Source: Sulfitobacter geojensis (GTDB lineage Bacteria; Pseudomonadota; Alphaproteobacteria; Rhodobacterales; Rhodobacteraceae). From it: a stretch of DNA of 64,000 bases. The stretch lies in contig NZ_JASE01000005.1 of NCBI RefSeq assembly GCF_000622325.1, forward strand, positions 1,364,001 to 1,428,000, written 5' to 3'. The notes beneath the pieces were generated by a model, which was not told the DNA's origin, made no database searches, and worked only from the letters and a program-made list of their open reading frames with translations. This document shows positions 61,372-64,000 of the stretch, in pieces. The position numbers and the translations under genes were made by a program. The first letter of the stretch is position 1, and each line of letters opens with the position of its first letter.

Positions 61372-62057
61372 GCGACGAAGACCTCTCCCCCCGCGATGCG
61401 GAAGATGCGCAGGCTGCTGAATATGTGCTGGGTCTGGCGTCGGATGACGTGCTTGAACAGGCACAGACCCGCGCCGCTCATGACGCGGCGTTCGCCCAGC
61501 GGGTTGCGTCGTGGCAGGAACGGCTGGTCACCCTGACCGACAGCATCAAACCGGTTAACCCGCCAAAAAAGCTCAAGCGCAAGCTGTTGAAAACACTTTT
61601 CCCCAAGGTCTCCGTACCGCTGTTGCAGCGGCTCTGGATCTGGCAGGGCATCGCTGTTTGCGCGCTGGTGCTGGCCGCATATCTTGCCACCCCGCTGTTG
61701 CAACCTGACAGTACCGATGTGCCGCGCGATGTCTTTGCGACCCAGATGACCAGTACCGATTTCGACCTGCAAGTATTGGCTGTGGTGGACACGAAGAACA
61801 GCATCGCTTTGCGCCGCCTTGCAGGGGCTGCACCTGCGGGCCGTGTTCTGGAACTTTGGGCGATCCTGCCGGATCAGGCACCGGTGTCACTGGGCGTGCT
61901 GCCCGAAGGTGAAACCGCGCGCGTTCCGTTACCGCGCGCAATGGCGGATCAGATCGCGTCGATCACGCTGGCCATAACCGACGAACCGGTGGGCGGTGCG
62001 CCGCGCGGCGTGCCAAGCGGCGATATCCGCGCCGCAGGTGTGATCAGCGCGCTGTGA
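61368..62057 (+). CDS. anti-sigma factor, RskA type
   Basis: This 229-aa protein has an N-terminal cytoplasmic part (about 1-80, AQAAEYVLGLASDDVLEQAQ, with helices that should clamp the sigma factor). One membrane span follows (about 88-108, LWIWQGIAVCALVLAAYLATPLL). The C-terminal RskA domain is periplasmic (about 115-229, with AVVDTKNSIALRRLAG, GRVLELWAILPDQAPVSLGVLPEG). The ATG overlaps the sigma stop codon (ATGA). It should release sigma on proteolysis. Confidence 0.88.
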   Translation: MSDEDLSPRDAEDAQAAEYVLGLASDDVLEQAQTRAAHDAAFAQRVASWQERLVTLTDSIKPVNPPKKLKRKLLKTLFPKVSVPLLQRLWIWQGIAVCALVLAAYLATPLLQPDSTDVPRDVFATQMTSTDFDLQVLAVVDTKNSIALRRLAGAAPAGRVLELWAILPDQAPVSLGVLPEGETARVPLPRAMADQIASITLAITDEPVGGAPRGVPSGDIRAAGVISAL

Positions 62058-62140
62058 CATGGGCCGTATAGGTCCGAACCGTCACAAACCATGTCGTTTT
62101 CGATGTTGAGTGGCGGCAAGGTCCGGTCCATGCTGACGGC

Positions 62141-63121
62141 ATGAAAACACCTCTGATCGACAACCTGCAATACGCCAATTTCTCGCCGAAAATCTTTGAA
62201 CAGATGCGCGCAGGGGGCGTTGACGCTGTGCATGTCACCATCGCCTATCACGAAAGTTTTCGTGAAATGGTGCTGAACCTCGAACGCTGGAACCGCTGGT
62301 TCGAGGACCACAGTGATCTGATTTTTAAAGGCACCTGCGCGGCCGACGTCACGCGGGCGCAGGACAGCAATCGCACGGCGATCTTTTTCGGTTTCCAAAA
62401 CCCCAGCCCGATCGAGGACGACATCGGTTTGGTCGAAATCTGTCACCAGCTCGGCGTGCGTTTCATGCAGCTGACTTATAACAATCAAAGTCTTCTGGCC
62501 ACGGGCTGTTACGAGGATGACGACACAGGTCTGACCCGCATGGGACGCGCCGTGGTGGAGGAAATGAACCGCGTCGGCATGGTGATCGACATGAGCCATT
62601 CCGGCGAACGCTCCACCTTGGACGCCATCGCGCACTCCACCCGTCCCATCGCCATCACCCATGCCAATCCGCATTGGTGGCATGCGGCGCTGCGCAATAA
62701 ATCCGATGCGGTTCTCAAGGCGCTGACCGATGCGGGCGGCATGTTGGGGTTCTCTGTTTACCCGCACCATCTGGCAGGCGGATCAGACTGCACCCTTGAG
62801 GGGTTCTGCACGATGATCGCCGAAGCTGCCGCGCGCTACGGCGCGCAAAACCTCGGGATTGGCACGGATCTTTGTCAGGATCAGCCTGACAGCATCGTCG
62901 AATGGATGCGTGTCGGACGCTGGACCAAGGGCATTGATTACGGTGAGGGCTCAGCCAGCAATGCAGGCTTTCCGCCGATGCCGGTCTGGTTCAACGACAA
63001 CCGTGATTTCGGAAATATCCGCAGCGGTTTATACGCCGCAGGAATGGTGGCGGATGAGATTGACGGCATCATGGGGGGTAACTGGATGCGGTTTTATGAC
63101 AGCAGTTTCGGGCCGCTGTGA
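62141..63121 (+). CDS. M19 membrane dipeptidase-like protein, atypical metal site
   Basis: This 326-aa protein has the M19/renal-dipeptidase fold, with DMSHSGERSTLDAI and ITHANPHWWHAALRNKSD as the two histidine motifs and GIGTDLCQDQP near the C-terminus. The usual N-terminal HxD metal pair (DGHND) is absent: the start reads MKTPLIDNLQYANFSPKIF. The bridging Glu motif (EGGE/EGG) is replaced by IFFGFQNPSPIED. So activity as a dipeptidase is uncertain; a related amidohydrolase with another metal arrangement is possible. It is followed by an overlapping hypothetical gene. Confidence 0.82.
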   Translation: MKTPLIDNLQYANFSPKIFEQMRAGGVDAVHVTIAYHESFREMVLNLERWNRWFEDHSDLIFKGTCAADVTRAQDSNRTAIFFGFQNPSPIEDDIGLVEICHQLGVRFMQLTYNNQSLLATGCYEDDDTGLTRMGRAVVEEMNRVGMVIDMSHSGERSTLDAIAHSTRPIAITHANPHWWHAALRNKSDAVLKALTDAGGMLGFSVYPHHLAGGSDCTLEGFCTMIAEAAARYGAQNLGIGTDLCQDQPDSIVEWMRVGRWTKGIDYGEGSASNAGFPPMPVWFNDNRDFGNIRSGLYAAGMVADEIDGIMGGNWMRFYDSSFGPL

Positions 63122-64000
63122 CACAGGGAACCGCCCCGCCACAGGTCGCGCTACGCCCGCCGGATGAGGTGATGCGTCTGTCGCGGATGGGGGCGATGTT
63201 TCCCACGCGCCTATCGTTTTTGCGCACCCTGATCCGCCGGCTGGCCGCTGAAAAGGTCACCGTTTCGCGCCCCGTTTGGGACATGTGCAAGGACGGTTTT
63301 GGCCATGCTGTTTATTCGCTGCGCCTTGGTTCTCACACCTATTCCCTTGTCGCCGTGTCCACCGATCTGCCGCCCGAAATGCGCACGGATCGCGTCATCG
63401 CCACCGCGTGGGACAGCGCGTATGTGCTTTATGACGGGGTGCCGGATGCGGCTGAAATCACCCGTATTCGCGCCGCCGCGCCCAAACAGGAAGCCGCCCG
63501 TTTCACCGAACGCGACCTGATCCTGAGCCGTGCCAATAAATCTGTGCGCCTGTTTGCCCATGTGGTCGCAGCATTGCGCGCCGGCCGCCAGCCCGACGCC
63601 GCCATGGTGCGCGATGTCGGTTACCTGATGCGGACAACGGCGGTGTACGGCAATGGTAAATTCGGCATCGCCGATCGCGCCTTGATTGACACACGCCCCG
63701 GACTTGAGGGGCCTTTCGCTGCGGAAATGCTGACCGTTTGGCTGATCCGCCACTTCACCCATGATCTGGTGGAACATGTGGGGCAGGGCGTTTTGGATGC
63801 GTCGTTGAAACGGCATCTGGGCATTGGCAATTCTACGGGCTTGGGCATGGCACCGTTTCTGGTGACGCACCCTGTTTTGCTGAACAACTGGATGCAGGCG
63901 CGCGAAACGGCGCTGGCACGGGTCCGCGCGATTGAAACGCTCGGCATGACCGAACAAACCCGCCTAAAGGCACTTGCCATGCGCGCGGCGCAGCATCTGG
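63118..64000 (+). CDS. conserved hypothetical protein (partial)
   Basis: The frame starts at a GTG that overlaps the M19 gene stop (GTGA) and runs off the right edge after about 294 residues. The visible part starts MTQGTAPPQVALRPPDEVMRL, then SRMGAMFPTRLSFLRTLIRR, and later VGYLMRTTAVYGNGKFGIAD, HFTHDLVEHVGQGVLD and LGIGNSTGLGMAPFLVTHP. I recognise no family. The tight coupling implies a role linked to the M19-type enzyme. Confidence 0.75.
   Translation, partial: MTQGTAPPQVALRPPDEVMRLSRMGAMFPTRLSFLRTLIRRLAAEKVTVSRPVWDMCKDGFGHAVYSLRLGSHTYSLVAVSTDLPPEMRTDRVIATAWDSAYVLYDGVPDAAEITRIRAAAPKQEAARFTERDLILSRANKSVRLFAHVVAALRAGRQPDAAMVRDVGYLMRTTAVYGNGKFGIADRALIDTRPGLEGPFAAEMLTVWLIRHFTHDLVEHVGQGVLDASLKRHLGIGNSTGLGMAPFLVTHPVLLNNWMQARETALARVRAIETLGMTEQTRLKALAMRAAQHL

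Overview
The window is chromosomal DNA from a marine alphaproteobacterium, most likely a member of the Rhodobacterales/Roseobacter group. This rests on gene content and protein style: an sdhC-sdhD-sdhA...sdhB block next to mdh, ethylmalonyl-CoA pathway enzymes (crotonyl-CoA carboxylase/reductase and a B12-dependent ethylmalonyl-CoA mutase), a LuxR/LuxI acyl-homoserine-lactone pair, a short H-NS-like protein, DUF1194, DUF1989, DUF2237 and DUF2332 proteins, and several ABC uptake operons. The sequence is moderately GC-rich and densely coded. I saw no tRNA, rRNA, CRISPR array, insertion sequence or prophage gene. Most of the window is ordinary core genome; the points of interest are regulatory and organisational.

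Layout. 1-3.5 kb: truncated TauE/SafE permease (-), secreted PRC-barrel protein, mdh, DUF1194 protein. 3.7-8.9 kb: succinate dehydrogenase operon, in which sdhA and sdhB are separated by a small secreted protein, a lipoprotein and an FkbM-type methyltransferase. 9.0-17.1 kb: DUF1989 protein, deoD, H-NS-like protein, ethylmalonyl-CoA mutase, GNAT enzyme, PlsB-like acyltransferase, ccrA. 17.2-20.4 kb: quorum-sensing locus (68-aa ORF overlapping luxR, then luxI), followed by a superfamily 1 helicase. 20.4-30.2 kb (-): TIGR02186/TauE pair, a BMP-family nucleoside-type ABC transporter, tsaB-rimI, NifU-like protein, universal stress protein, branched-chain aminotransferase. 30.2-34.5 kb: M48 lipoprotein protease, YigZ-like protein, PAQR membrane protein, a small SOS-type gene, rimO. 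34.5-47.6 kb: AsmA protein, trpB, DUF2237 protein, serine hydrolase, DUF2332 protein, pth, rplY, MFS transporter, sulfotransferase, lldD, trpA, ychF. 47.7-55.1 kb: small exported protein, then a tightly coupled peptide-type ABC operon ending in a metallophosphoesterase and a tyrosine-phosphatase-like protein. 55.1-60.7 kb (-): NitT/TauT-type ABC transporter, uronate-dehydrogenase-like SDR, FAD-dependent oxidoreductase, DsbA-like isomerase. 60.8-64 kb: ECF sigma/anti-sigma pair, M19 dipeptidase-like protein and a truncated conserved protein.

How the genes work together. mdh and sdh are TCA-cycle genes; ccrA and the mutase feed the same cycle from acetyl-CoA by the ethylmalonyl-CoA route. trpA and trpB encode the two tryptophan synthase subunits but lie about 7.4 kb apart on opposite strands. 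Three separate ABC operons and several orphan oxidoreductases suit a heterotroph that scavenges organic matter. The LuxR/LuxI pair gives cell-density control.

Most notable signals: (i) a LexA-type GAAC-N7-GAAC box filling the 17-bp spacer of a well-formed promoter in front of a 123-aa protein made of two copies of a topoisomerase III C-terminus-like motif; (ii) three intergenic palindromes sharing the core TTTTGCAAAA, 64-82 nt upstream of trpB, trpA and an ABC substrate-binding gene; (iii) a hairpin that buries the Shine-Dalgarno of the helicase gene downstream of luxI; (iv) a dipeptide-type ABC operon fused to two phosphoesterase genes; (v) an M19 peptidase homologue lacking its usual N-terminal metal ligands.
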